From assembly GCA_034440615.1 (NCBI GenBank), contig JAOTOM010005132.1, positions 374,501 to 438,500 of the forward strand: 64,000 nt of DNA, written 5' to 3'. The position numbers and the translations under genes are program-made. Positions 32,830 to 44,735 of the stretch are shown here, piece after piece. How positions within the stretch are numbered: position 1 is the first letter of the stretch; every line of letters starts with the position of its first letter. Source of the stretch: Ashinkailepas kermadecensis (Eukaryota > Arthropoda > Thecostraca > Neolepadidae). The notes below the pieces were generated by a model. The model searched no databases. It was given only the letters and a program-made list of their open reading frames with translations, and was not told the DNA's origin.

Positions 32830-35800
32830 AGAGACGTAGAAGAGAGATTGGGAGGAGGCCCCCAGGACGAAAAGGAGGCCCCATGACGAAAAGGAGGCCC
32901 CCATGACGAAAAGGAGGCCTCAAGACGTAGAACAGAGATTGGGAGGAGGCCCCCAGGACGAAAAAGAGGCCCCAAGACGTAGAACAGAGATTGGGAGGAG
33001 GCCCCCATGACGAAAAGGAGGCCTCAAGACGTAGAACAGAGATTGGAAGGAGACCCCCAGGACGAAAAAGAGGCCCCAAGACGTAGAACAGAGATTGGGA
33101 GGAGGCCCCCATGACGAAAAGGAGGCCTCAAGACGTAGAACAGAGATTGGGAGGAGACCCCCAGGACGAAAAGGAGGCCCCCGGGACGAAAAGGAGGCCC
33201 CCAGGACGAAAAAGAGGCCCCAAGACGTAGAACGGATATTGGGAGGAGGCCCCCATGACGAAAAGGAGGCCTCAAGACGTAGAACAGAGATTGGGAGGAG
33301 GCCCCCAGGACGAAAAAGAGGCCCCCCGGGACGAAAAGGAGACCCCATGACGAAAAGGATGCACCCAAGGACGAAAAGGAGGCCCTAAGACGTAGAACAG
33401 AGATTGGAAGGAGGCCCCCAGGACGAAAAGGAGGCCCCCCAGGACGAAAAGGAGGCCCCAGGACGAAAAGGAGGCACCAAGACGTAGAACAGAGATTGGG
33501 AGGAGGCCCCCAGGACGAAAAGGAGACCCCAGGACGAAAAGGATGCACCCAAGGACGAAAAGGAGGCCCCAAGACGTAGAACAGAGATTGGGAGGAGGCC
33601 CCCAGGACGAAAAGGAGGCCCCCCGGGACGAAAAGGAGGCCCCAGGACGAAAAGGAAGGCACCAAGACGTAGAACAGAGATTGGGAGGAGGCCCCCAGGA
33701 CGAAAAGGAGGCTCCCAGGACGAAAAGGAGGCCCCCAGGACGAAAGACGCAGTCCATGCGCCCCTACACTCCAACAATCAACCAACCAATCCCAGGACGA
33801 AAAGGATGCACCAAAGGACGAAAAGGATGCCCCAAAGACGTAGAACAGATATTGGGATGAGGTCCCCAGGACGAAAAGGAGGCCCCAGGACGAAAAGGAG
33901 GCCCCCAGGACGAAAAGGAGGCCCCTAAGACGTAGAACAGAGGTTGTGAGGTGGCCCCCAGGACGAAAAGGAGGCCCCCAGGACGAAAAGGAGGCCACCA
34001 AGACGAAAAGGATGCCCCTAAGACGTAGAACAGAGATTGTGAGGTGGCCCCCAGGACGAAAAGGATGCCCCATAACGCAAAGGAAGCCCCCAAGACGTAG
34101 AACAGAGATTGGGACGAGGCCCCCAGGACGAAAAGCAGGCCCCCGGGACGAAAAGGAGGCCCCAGGACGAAAAGGAGACCCCCAGGACGAAAAGGAAGCT
34201 CCCAGGACGAAAAGGAGGCCCCCAGGACGAAAGACGCAGTCCATGCGCCCCTACACTCCAACAATCAACCAACCAACCCCAGGACGAAAAGGATGCACCA
34301 AAGGACGAAAAGGATGCCCCAAAGACGTAGAACAGAGATTGGGATGAGGTCCCCAGGACGAAAAGGAGGCCCCCAGGACGAAAAGGAGGCCTCCAGGACG
34401 AAAAGGAGGCCCCTAAGACGTAGAACAGAGATTGTGAGGTGGCCCCCAGGACGAAAAGGAGGCCCCCAGGACGAAAAGGAGGCCACCAGGACGAAAAGGA
34501 TGCCCCTAAGACGTAGAACAGAGATTGTGAGGTGGCCCCCAGGACGAAAAGGAGGCCACCAGGACGAAAAGGAGGCCCCTAAGACGTAGAACAGAGGTTG
34601 TGAGGTGGCCCCCAGGACGAAAAGGAGGCCCCCAGGTCGAAAAGGAGGCCTCCAGGACGAAAAGGAGGCCCCTAAGACGTAGAACAGAGATTGTGAGGTG
34701 GCCCCCAGGACGAAAAGGAGGCCCTCCAGGACGAAAAGGAGGCCACCAGGACGAAAAGGATGCCCCTAAGACGTAGAACAGAGATTGTGAGGTGGCCCCC
34801 AGGACGAAAAGGATGCCCCCAGGACGAAAAGCAGGCCACCAGGACGAAAAGGAGGCCCCCTAAGACGTAGAACAGAGATTGTGAGGTGGCCTCCAGGACG
34901 AAAAGGAGGCCCCTAAGACGTAGAACAGAGATTGTGAGGTGGTCCCCAGGACGAAAAGGAGGCCCCCAGGACGAAAAGGAGGCTCCCAGGACGAAAAGAA
35001 TGCCCCATAGCGCAAGGATGCCCCAAGACGTAGAACAGAGATTGGGAGGAGGCCCCCAGGACTAAAAGGAGACCCCAGGACGAAAAGGAGGCCCCTAGAA
35101 CGAAAAGGATGCACCCAAGGACGAAAAGGACGTAGGACTAGACGTAGAACAGAGAACAGAGATAGGAAGGTAGCCCCCAGGACGAAAAGGAGGCCCCCAG
35201 GACGAAAAGGAAGCTCCCAGGACGAAAAGGAGGCCCCCAGGACGAAAGACACAGTACATGCGCCCCTACACTCCAACAATCAACCAACCAACCCCAGGAC
35301 GAAAAGGATGCACCCAAGGACGAAAAGGATGCCCCAAAGACGTAGAACAGAGATTGGGATGAGGTCCCCAGGACGAAAAGGAGGCCCCCAGGACGAAAAG
35401 GAGGCTCCCAGGACGAAAAGGAGGCCACCAGGACGAAAAGGATGCCCCTAAGACGTAGAACAGAGATTGTGAGGTGGCCCCCAGGACGAAAAGGATGCCC
35501 CATAACGCAAAGGAAGCCCCCAAGACGTAGAACAGAGATTGGGAGGAGGCCCCCAGGACGAAAAGGAGGCCCCCGGGACGAAAAGGAGGCCCCAGGACGA
35601 AAAGGAAGGCACCAAGACGTAGAACAGAGATTGGGAGGAGGCCCCCAGGACGAAAGGAGGCCCCCAGGACGAAAAGGAGGCCCCCAGGACGAAAAGGAGG
35701 CCCCCAGGACGAAAAGAAGGCTCCCAGGACGAAAAGGAGGCCCCCAGGACGAAAGACGCAGTCCATGCGCCCCTACACTCCAACAATCAACCAACCAACC

Positions 35801-36290
35801 CCAGGACGAAAAGGATGCACCAAAGGACGAAAAGGATGCCCCAAAGACGTAGAACAGAGATTGGGATGAGGTCCCCAGGACGAAAAGGAGGCCCCCAGGA
35901 CGAAAAGGAGGCCCCTAAGACGTAGAACAGAGATTGTGAGGTGGCCCCCAGGACGAAAAGGAGGCCCCCAGGACGAAAAGGAGGCCCCCAGGACGAAAAG
36001 ATGCCCCATAACGCAAGGATGCCCCAAGACGTAGAACAGAGATTGGGAGGAGGCCCCCAGGACTAAAAGGAGGCCCCAGGACGAAAAGGAGGCCCCTAGA
36101 ACGAAAAGGATGCACCCAAGGACGAAAAGGACGTAGGACTAGACGTAGAACAGAGAACAGAGATAGGAAGGTAGCCCCCAGGACGAAAAGGAGGCCCCAG
36201 CACGAAAAGGAGACCCCAGCACGAAAAGGAGGCCCTCAGGACGGAAAGGATGCCACCGAGACGGGCAAGAAGCCACCCAGGTTAGACGAA
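32830..36290. repeat. ~20-bp minisatellite (GACGAAAAGGAGGCCCCCAG) with a higher-order ~490-1,020-bp pattern
   Basis: The 20-bp unit alternates with a ~33-bp variant, GACGTAGAACAGAGATTGGG plus AGGAGGCCCCCAG. An unrelated insert, CAGTCCATGCGCCCCTACAC then TCCAACAATCAACCAACCAA, recurs at about 33750, 34237, 35259 and 35759, which marks higher-order copies 487, 1,022 and 500 bp apart. The minus strand is open for up to 406 codons (33024-34244) with a repeating LGPPFRPGGLLFVLGASFSS pattern, because 20 bp times three is 60 bp. I regard that as a by-product of the period. Confidence 0.93.
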
Positions 36291-38519
36291 AAGGCTTCCG
36301 ATGGGTGGCAGGATATTCTTAAGTTGGAAAATGAGGCCCCGAAGACGGAACAGGATGCCCCTGCAATATAAAATTAAGACCTGATAGGGGAGACTTCTCC
36401 GGACGCAATAGGGGCCCCAAGACGGGTAAGAAGGTTTCCGCAGGAATGAGAGAAGGCCACCGAGACCAGCCAGATGAGGCCCATATTTTGGAAGAGGAGG
36501 AACCTGGAAGAGAAGATCTAGGACTAGGACGCAAAAGCACCCTGCTAAGAGGATAATGAGGGTCCAGACACAGATAAGGAGGCCCCCATGACGTGAGAGG
36601 AGTCTCCTAATTTGAAAAAAAGAGTCACCTGGGAGAGGGTAGGAGTCCCCAGAAATCAAGAGAGTGTCAAAAATGGCACGGAGGCAACCAGGATTGCAAA
36701 AGAGGCTCCAACACCGGAAAGGAGGCCCCAGAATATGAGAGGAGGCCCTAAGACGGAACAGGAATGAAGATATGAGATGAGGTTTCGGAGACGCAAAAGC
36801 AGGCCCCAAACGGGTGAGGTTCCACCGAGATAGAAAAGGATGATCCAGAGACGTGGCAGGAGGCACCTAATTCGGAAGAGAACGACACAAGATTGGAAAC
36901 GAGACCCCATGATGAACGAGGAGGACCCTAAAATAGGAGAGAAAGGCCATTGGATAAGAGAGATGGCTCCCAAGCGGAAAAGAAGGCTCGAAGACGGCTA
37001 AGAAGGTCCCCGGGAAATAACAAGGCCACTAAGATAGGAAAGGTTGCCAGTAATTTAGCAGAGGCGGCGCCTGGGAGAGAAGAGGAGTCCACCAGGAGAT
37101 AAGAGACCACCCCTAAGATGGGTAAAGATCGAATCCAGAGCGCAGAGCAGGAGAACGCAGAGCAGGAGGCCCCCAAGACGTGAGAGGAGGCCCCTAATTT
37201 GAAAAAGAAGGCCTCTAGAAGAGAAATGAGGCACCTGCCGGACTCGGGAAGGAGTAGGTCTCTAGGACCAAATGAGGTCCCGAAGACCGGAAAGAGTTCC
37301 CAGGAAATGAGAGGAGGCCCTTAAGATGGGAGTGATAGCAGGTATGGAAGGAGGTGAGGTTTCCAAAATTGAAGATCCCTCAAGACGGGTAAGGCTTTGC
37401 TAGGATAAAGGAGGAGGCACACGAGGCGTGGCAAGAGGCCCCTAATTTGGCAGAAAATGCCCCTCGAAGATGAGAGGAAGCCCCATGCCATGCTAAAGGG
37501 GCCCCAGAATGCAAGAGGAGGCCCTCCAAGACGGGAGAGGAGGACCATTGAATATGGAGGAGGGTAGGACACACAAGGAGACATCGAAAACCGGTAAAAA
37601 GGCTCTAGGAAATGAGACGACGCGACAGGAGGCCTATAATTTGCAAGAAGAACCCCCTAAGAAATAGTAAGAGTCGAGTCTGGGTATTTTAAAATCACGA
37701 TATGGGCCCCAAAAGATCCCGCCGGGGCCCCCGCAAATTACGCTGAGCCTGGGGTACCAAAAATTCACGCGCGGACCACGAAAATCATGCCAGGGGCACG
37801 ACAGGTCGTACCGTGCCCCAACAGTCTCATTGGGACCAAAACAAATGAAGCCGGAGCAACGAAGAACAATCCGGACATGAATAATCACTCTGGGGGCCCA
37901 ACAATGACGCCAAAAGCATCCAAAACGCATTGGACCCCAAAAAGTGTCGAGGCCGCTATAGCTCGCGCTAGGGATCCAAGAAAATGACGTCGGGGCCCAA
38001 AAGATCACATTGGACCCAAAAAATTCGCGTCGCAGCCCTTGAAAATCACACTGGAGGCCCAGAAGGTCGCGCCGGGGCCCCAAAAGTTGCAGCTGCCCCC
38101 AAAATCAATTTTAACCGGAATGTCACTCTGGGACGGAAAAAAACTCCTTCAGTGGCCGCAGTGCTATATCAAAGGGGCAAATGCCCCCTCCATCCTGAAA
38201 GGGATAAGCTCCCAAGAATCGTGTCGGGGCCTCAAAAATCGCGCTGGGGCCACCAAAATTCGCGTCGGTCCACCAGAATTCGCGTATGGGTCTCCAAATA
38301 AATACGGCGAGCCCCGGAAAACTCGCTCCGAGGCCCGAAAAATTGCGACAGGAACCGCCAAAATCGCGTTGGGGCCACAGCTAAATACAACGCATCGCAC
38401 AAACTCGAACCGGGCCCCCCAAATATCGCGCTTGGGACCCACAATTCCCATCGGTAGTCCCGTCGAGGCTCTACAAAATTGTCGTCTAGGGCCACACGTA
38501 AGCACAGCGTGACCACAAA
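36291..38519. repeat. Decayed continuation of the minisatellite
   Basis: AGGAGGCCCC and AAGACG words persist at ~20-bp spacing but with heavy substitution to about 37670. From there to 38519 a second degenerate word, GGGGCCCCAAAAATCGCG, recurs every ~20-22 bp. The fading is gradual from left to right. No coding region is recognised. Confidence 0.75.
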
Positions 38520-40557
38520 CACAAACACAAATCAAGCTGGAGCCCTCCAAAATAAGGATGGATTCCAACAACTAAATGCCCAGGTAAAAAAAATGGCTCT
38601 GGAGCACCGAACATATTATCAGATGCCTTCACAAATTGCGTACGGCACCGAAAAACAAACCGGATCTCGAACAATCGAGGTGGGATACAAAAACATGTCG
38701 CCAAGTGCTCGAGAAATCAGGCCGGGATTCGGACTTTAAAAAAAATCAGAAAAGTTTCACAAAATCGTATTGAGCCCAGAAAACTGGGGTTGGGTCTCCG
38801 GAACCACGCGCCTGGGTGCGATAAGCCACTCTGGGACCTAGAAACATCGTACCGAAGCCCCAAAATTGTACTTGGGCCCCACAAGTGTGCGTCAGAAGCC
38901 CAAAATAAACACATCGGGACCCTAAGAGCACAACGGGGGCCGAAAATACAACTGACCCTCCAAAACGCACAGTCTCACAAAAAGCGACCGGGCCTTAACA
39001 CAAGCGTTGCAGCCATAAATATACATACCGGGAGGTCTAAAAAATACACCGAAAGCTCTCAAGGCACACAGGGGTCATGATAACGCACAATAGCCTGAAA
39101 AGGTGGCTGGGGCCGCAAAAGGCAACATGGTTCCAAAACAAACAAAAAGACCGGCGCTAAATAAACACATCGGGATCTTCGAAAACGCCCTGACACGTCA
39201 AAATCCTCGGTGTACAAAAATTCAACAAACCCTAAAACGAGCAGGGGGTTCGAAAATGCTTTAGGCCCCTAACAAAAATGGATTGGAGCCATAATACACA
39301 ATCATAGACCAAGAAAGATGCAACGGGTAAAAAAAAACGCCGAGGCTTGGCCTCGGTTCGGTATCCAATCTGGGAGGATAGCAGCAAAGATTCATATCTT
39401 TGCTGCCAGAAAATGTGGGTGCTGCCAGAAAGTGCATCAAAGCTCAGCGGAAACCGCATTTCATAGCTGCCAGAAAATGTGGGAAGTAGGAAACTAATGA
39501 TCGAATTTAATCAATCGACTTTTCGAAGCGAACGCCCAGGCGAATCATTCCATCACGCCAAATATGGTGCAAGTCTATCATGTGGCAGCAATTAGCAAAA
39601 CGCAGAAGGCCTAGCAGAAACCATAGCATCGCACGAAGTGTGGCGAATGCACCGAATACGAAAAATGGGTGTGCACGTGCACTCACGTTGCCGTCGTGGC
39701 GACCGGGTGCTATGAACTGCAATGCCTGAAATTGTAAAATTTTGTATTTTAAAGTGGTGGGTAATACATTTTACTTTGAAGTTATGGGCCTAATACATCT
39801 TCTAAACCCTGCTCGTTTTAGGGCTTTGTTGCGTTTTTTTGTGCACCGATTATTTTTTACGTGTCGGGGCGTTTTCGAAGATCCCAATGTGTTTATTTAG
39901 CTCCCGGTCGTTTTGTACGTTTTGGAACCATGTTGCCTTTCGTGGCCCCAGCCTCTTTTCCAGGCCCTTGTGCGTTCTCATGGCCCCTGTGCGCCTTGCG
40001 AGCTTGCAGTGTATTTTTCTTAGAGCTTCCGGTATGTTTATTTAGGGCTGCAACGCATGTTTTAAGGCCCTATCGCTTTTTGGGAGACTTTTGTGCGCTT
40101 TGGAGGGTTAGTTGTACTTTCTGGCAACGTTGTACTCTTAGGGTCCCGCTGTTTATATTTGGGGCTTCTGACACACATTTGTGGGGCCCCAGTATGATTT
40201 TGGGGCTTCGGTGCGATTTTTTCTGGGTCCCAGCGCGACTTATCGCGCCCAGGCACGTGGTTCCGGAGACCCAACGCCAGCTTTCTGGGCTCAACGCGAT
40301 TTTTGTGGATCTTTTCTGTTTTTTTATTAAAAGTCCGAATCCCAGCCTGATTTTTCGAACCTCTGACGCCATGTATCCCACCTCGATTTTTCGAGATCCG
40401 GTATGCTTTTCGGAGTCATACGCAATTTTTGAAGGCATCCTGAAAAAAAATGTTCGGTGCAACAGAGCCATTTTCCTGACCCTGACATTTATTTGCTGGA
40501 ATCTGTCCTTTTTTGGAGGGCTCCAGCTTGATTTTTTGGGATACCGATCCGGGTTTG
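38520..40557. repeat. Long inverted repeat (fold-back) inside the hAT-like element
   Basis: Arms 38520-39273 and 39781-40557 are reverse complements over ~750 bp. Shared landmarks, in order, are ATCAAGCTGGAGCCCTCCAA, GAGGTGGGATACA, TGGGTCTCCGGAACCACG, GGGACCCTAAGAG, GGCAACATGGTTCCAAAAC, GGGATCTTCGAAAACGCC, CCTAAAACGAGCAGGG and TTAGGCCC. By eye about four in five positions agree. The arms themselves consist of the decayed ~20-bp repeat. The 507-bp loop holds two copies of GCTGCCAGAAAATGTGGG (near 39405 and 39465) and no gene. Confidence 0.88.
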
Positions 40558-41917
40558 TGGTATAGGTGTAATTTCAGCAGTGTGAGGTAACTTATCAAGG
40601 GATACCAAAAGAAAACCTTAGAACTGAGTGGTGGAGTTAGGGTTGAAATCCGACCAATCAGAAACCATAGTGGTAGATTAGGCCCCTCCACAGGACAATT
40701 TAGTTGATGACTAATTATATTATTTCGAAATGTACCCTTTGACAAAATAGCGGTCGAAATCCAAGGACTTTTTAATGGGCGTAGGTGCCCTCCCCCCCCC
40801 CCCCCCTGCAAATCCGTTTGCCCCCTCCTGCTTGACGCAAATATAGGTACTCCACTGGTCCCTCAATAAGTTTCCGAAACATACGCCCATGGGGAAAAGC
40901 CAACATTGAGGGGACAAATTACCCCTCATAAGCATGCAATACAACATCCATGCCCCATATGAAATGGGATGAATGATGTTTTTAAATGCATTTTCTTCCA
41001 ACAAACTTCTTTTCTGTTATTACAGCCTGCATGCGATGCGCCCCTAAACCACAATAACTAACTAACTAACTAACAGCCTGCATGATTAGAGCTTCCCAGC
41101 TTCCATACCTTCTCAACGTCATTTACAAAACGGTACAGCACAGCGAAAACGATGGGCGTGACGGCGTGGAATTTGAAGGCTTGGAATATGTATGTACTGA
41201 CATTGTTGCATTGTTGCATTGTCATTTATGCATTGGTGTTCAATGCTTGTTCTTGCCGTGAATTTATTCGCTGAGGATATATTTTAGCTCGTGTGACAGT
41301 TGCCTTGTAGCCAGCACCAAATGTTATAAAAATAAACAAATTCCTAAGATGACGCTAAAAAAACTAATGCAATCCACTTCTCGTTGTCACCTTTACGAAA
41401 TTGTCGTCCTTGGACTGAGAAATGGTCGTTCAAGCTTTGCTTATGACATCAAGCTGATGGGAATAAATAACAGTAGTGATGAATCTAGCTATATTCAGTT
41501 AGACTTGGAGGACTTAAAAGTGGGTTGATCAATGGCAGATATCTGTAAGATATGCTTAGCACCAGCCCCGCCAGCTCGCTGCAATCTAGAGGCCAGCGGG
41601 AAGATTCGAGAAAGCATTGAGACGATGGTTTGTTTTGGCACTTATGCATTTATCGAAATATTACTTATTTATACCCTGGTATGGCCCAGTTTTCAGCCAA
41701 AATGATTAGTGCTATTGCGTTTTGAGTAAATGATGCACCATGCCAAGAACAAACAAAAAACGAATATGAAATCATGTTCCCCATCCTCGAACCATAGTAT
41801 AAGAGCCTAAAAACAATATGAGACCCTAACACAATGGAGGCCCCCTTTCGGGTAACAGGAGGCCCCCTTTCGACCTTGCCCCCCCCCCCCCTGGAAGAAT
41901 TTCGTGGCGACGCCACT
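40558..41917. other. Right-hand unique part of the hAT-like element
   Basis: Mixed-composition DNA without a recognisable transposase or other domain. It contains the tiny truncated retroposon at 41022-41084 and a C14-15 run at 40791-40806. Confidence 0.5.
41022..41084 (+). mobile_element. 39-bp 5'-truncated retroposon with exact 12-bp target duplication
   Basis: ACAGCCTGCATG occurs at 41022-41033 and 41073-41084. Between them are 39 bases: CGATGCGCCCCTAAACCACA, then ATAACTAACTAACTAACTA. The insert is only the 3' end and (AACT)n tail of a retroposon. Close matches to this end occur at 63688-63745 and, as CCATGCGCCCCTACACTCCA, four times inside the minisatellite. Confidence 0.8.
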
Positions 41918-41926
41918 GGTTCTACT

Positions 41927-44135
41927 ACGCTGTTGGTGAAGAAAGACTGTCTTAACCTTGTCCTGCTGTGATTAACTTTAACTTTGAATTGATGACCTCG
42001 AATTGCATCATTTCTGTTAAATTCAAACATTTCCCTGAGATGTCCCTGTTCCTGACCATGAACAAATTCAAAGTCCTCGATGAAATCTCCTCTCAGCCTT
42101 CTATATCTAAGTGGAAACATATTCAATTTCTTCAATCTTTCCTCATATACCAGGTTGCTTATACTATTAGCCATTTTTGTTGCCCTCTTTTGTACTCTCT
42201 CTAAAAGCCAACAATCTTTTCCATAACTAGGGGACCAAGCTTGGACACAATATTCCAAATGTTGCCTGACATATGCACAATAAAACTTCCTGATGACTTC
42301 CTCACTTTTGTATGATACACTCCTATTTATTGCCCCAAGCATTCTTAGTGCCTTCTTCCTGGCTTCTTTGGTCTGTTCTGATGCCCCAATGTTGTGTTCA
42401 AAATAACACCTAAGTCTTTCTACTGAGTCACAGATAGTACTTGGCTACTCATCAAGTATGGAGCCTTCATATGCTGCCTATCTACATGCATGATTTTGCA
42501 CTTATCAAAATTAAATTCCATTTGCCATTTTCGGACCACTTCACAAGCTCGTCTAAGTCTTTCTGCAGCGAGGCCTGCTCATTGTGTCCTGTTATTGCCC
42601 TAAAGACGTTCAAATCATCCGCACTTCAATGTTATTGTTGAAGGCCACTTCAATGTTATTTACAAATATAATGAACAATAGTAGCCCCAGTACTGACCCC
42701 TGGGGGACTCCACTAAGAACATTTTGCCATGATGACTTTGTACCATTTAGCATCACTCTCTGCTGTCTATCTGAAAGCCACAACTCTATCCATTTTAGGA
42801 TGCTACCTGCAATACCATGGACCTGAAGCTGCATCATTAACCGTTTATGGGGTACCTTGTCAAAGGCCTTACTAAAGTCAAGATATGCTACATCAACCTG
42901 ATTTCCCTGATCAAATTGTTCTGTAGCAAAATTCAAAAAGTCCAAGAGATTTGTGAGACACGATCGCCCTTTTCTAAACCCATGTTGAGTATCTCGAATC
43001 AATCTGCTTCCTTCCAGAAAACTAACTATTCTATCCTTGATAATTGATTCGAGTACCTTGCAGACTAGGGATGTGAGGCTTACTGGCCTATAGTTTTCAA
43101 CTTTCCCTCTTTCTCATTTCTTGAAAACAGGAACTACATTTGCCCTTTTCCAATCTGTTGGAATTTCATTTTGTGAAACTGATCTACAAAATATTATACT
43201 AAGTGGAATTGCCAGTTCCTTTTCAGCTTTCCGCAATACCCTAGCATAAATTCCATCAGGTCCTGTTGCCTTGTTTGGCTTTATTTTCCTGATATGATTG
43301 AAAGCAACATCACTATCAATGAAATCCACATCGTTTATCCGATCACCTGTCACTGAACTGTGGTGTATGGTTGGCAGATTAGTAACATCCTCCAATGTAA
43401 ACACTGATTTAAACTGCTTGCTCAGCTCCTCAACCATCTCACCATCCTCACTCAATATAGTCCCATTTACTTCCAGTGGACCAATTGTGTTAGAGACTTT
43501 ACTCAGCTTGTAAAAACTAAAGAACTTTTTGGTGTCCACATTACAGTTCCTAGCCAAATTCAATTCTTTTGCTCACTTTGCTGCTCTGGTTTTCTGCTTC
43601 ACAGCGTCTCTAACTTTATGATACGACCTTAGAGTTGCGATATTTGAAGCTTCCTTAAACACTCTAAATGCATCTTTCTTAGCCTTAATTGCTTTTATCA
43701 AATCTGGCGTAAGCCATGCTGGCTTTCCTACCCTTCTTTTTCGCCTTTGCTTTTGGGGGACATGTCTAATCTGAATTTCCCTCAAGTAAGATTTGAACTT
43801 TTCCCACATTTCACAGGCATTTAAATTGGATAATTCTTCTTCCCATTATGTGGTTCTTAAAGCCGCTATCATACAGTCAAAGTCTGCCCTGTTAAAATTT
43901 GGAACCTTTGCCAAATTATCCTTGATTGTTCCCTCTACTTGTGCCTTGAAGCTCACTATGTTATGGTCACTTTTCCCAGAGTTTCTCCTACAGTCAAGTC
44001 CTGAACTAAATCACTTATATCTGAGAAGACAGGGTCCAAGAATGCGCCCTGCTTAGTTGATTCTGCTACAAACTGGTGTAAGAACAGGTCCTCTTCAAGG
44101 TATTTCCTAAACAGTTTACATGATGGGGATTCACA
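41927..44135 (-). pseudogene. CR1/L2-like LINE ORF2 (endonuclease end plus reverse transcriptase), interrupted
   Basis: Read right to left: the end of the endonuclease (FLHQFVAES, DLTVGETLGK, then SDHN after a lost base, about 43960-44120), a linker (KPAWLTPDLIKAIKAKK, about 43710), DWKRANVVPVFKK (about 43115-43150), RDTQHGFRKGRSCLTNLLDF (about 42940-43000), motif A YLDFSKAFDKVPHKRL (about 42850), motif B LSGVPQGSVLG (about 42690), ADDLNVF as the motif-C remnant in a shifted frame (about 42605), and YCAYVRQHLEYCVQAWSP (about 42240). It then runs in frame to NSVV at the hAT-like insertion. A 24-bp duplication (CACTTCAATGTTATT at 42622 and 42646) repeats NNIEV just before motif C. Stops and frameshifts show inactivity. 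The 5' end is truncated near 44135. The missing C-terminus is at 32327-32616. Confidence 0.9.
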
Positions 44136-44509
44136 CGCTTTTGCTCACGCTTGTTAATGTGCACCAACACTCCAATGGTTGCTAAGCGACGGTTCAGTGG
44201 CAGCAATGAGCCTCACTTGCGGCTGCAGCTGCAAGCTCTGAATTACCGCTGACTTGGCTCAGTGCCTGCCACTAGACACAAGTGATTGCGCCGTCGTCCA
44301 TAGAGTGCGGTCGGAGCTCGACGTGCTGGTCACAAATGCTCGGATGGGGTGCGGGGAGGGGCGCGGCCCGAAGTGTCCAGCTCGCTGGCGAGTCGCCGTC
44401 GCTAGCATTGTGCGCGAGAGTGGAAATCTTGTCAGCACCGGGCCGCTGACAGCGGACCGGCAGAGATTTATTCCGACACGTATAGCCGGGCAAATGCAGC
44501 CAGTCCTTT
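44136..44509. other. Intergenic, GC-rich, nothing recognised
   Basis: Open frames on both strands at 44254-44538 reflect GC content. There is no domain. Confidence 0.45.
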
Positions 44510-44735
44510 ACGGCTGGCCGAAACGACCTCTGCTATAGCGGGCGGGCCGAGCTGTACCATCCGCAACTGTTCTGGCAAGTAAGCCTGACCGGCTGGCTGC
44601 TGATGTAGCGGGCAGACCGAGCTGTACCAGCTGCAGCTGATCGGGCAAGTAAGCCTGACCGGCTGGCCGCTGCCATAGCGAGCAGACCGAGCTGTACCAG
44701 CCGCAACTGTTCGGGTAGTTAGCCTGACCAGCTGA
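44510..44735. repeat. 70-bp tandem repeat, about three copies
   Basis: The landmark CCGAGCTGTACCA begins at 44547, 44617 and 44687, exactly 70 bp apart. Each unit has AAGTAAGCCTGACCGGCTGG and a TAGCGGGCAGA-type segment. Confidence 0.95.

Larger units (their letters stand above)
32609..41926. mobile_element. 9.3-kb hAT-like DNA element with exact 8-bp target duplication, filled with minisatellites
   Basis: The element is 32617-41918 (9,302 bp). GTTCTACT flanks it on both sides (32609-32616 and 41919-41926). Its ends are CAAGGGCGTCGCCACC on the left and, complemented, CAGTGGCGTCGCCACG on the right: 13 of 16 positions agree, in the CA-start style of hAT ends, with hAT-like 8-bp duplications. 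Removing it joins a LINE reading frame without a gap, which proves insertion. Both ends are followed by G/C homopolymers of 10 or more. The interior is ~20-bp minisatellite DNA, its decayed continuation, a 2-kb fold-back (38520-40557), and 1.3 kb of ordinary DNA at the right. A GGGCGTAGGTGCCCT next to a C15 run at 40778-40806 may be the end of a nested element. No transposase frame is visible, so it is probably non-autonomous or hollowed out. Low coding content and size make it unlike a typical MITE. Confidence 0.85.

Noticed and set aside
33024..34244. A 406-codon minus-strand open frame
   Set aside because: It is produced by the ~20-bp minisatellite (20-residue period); neighbouring frames on both strands are open in the same way, and no domain is present.
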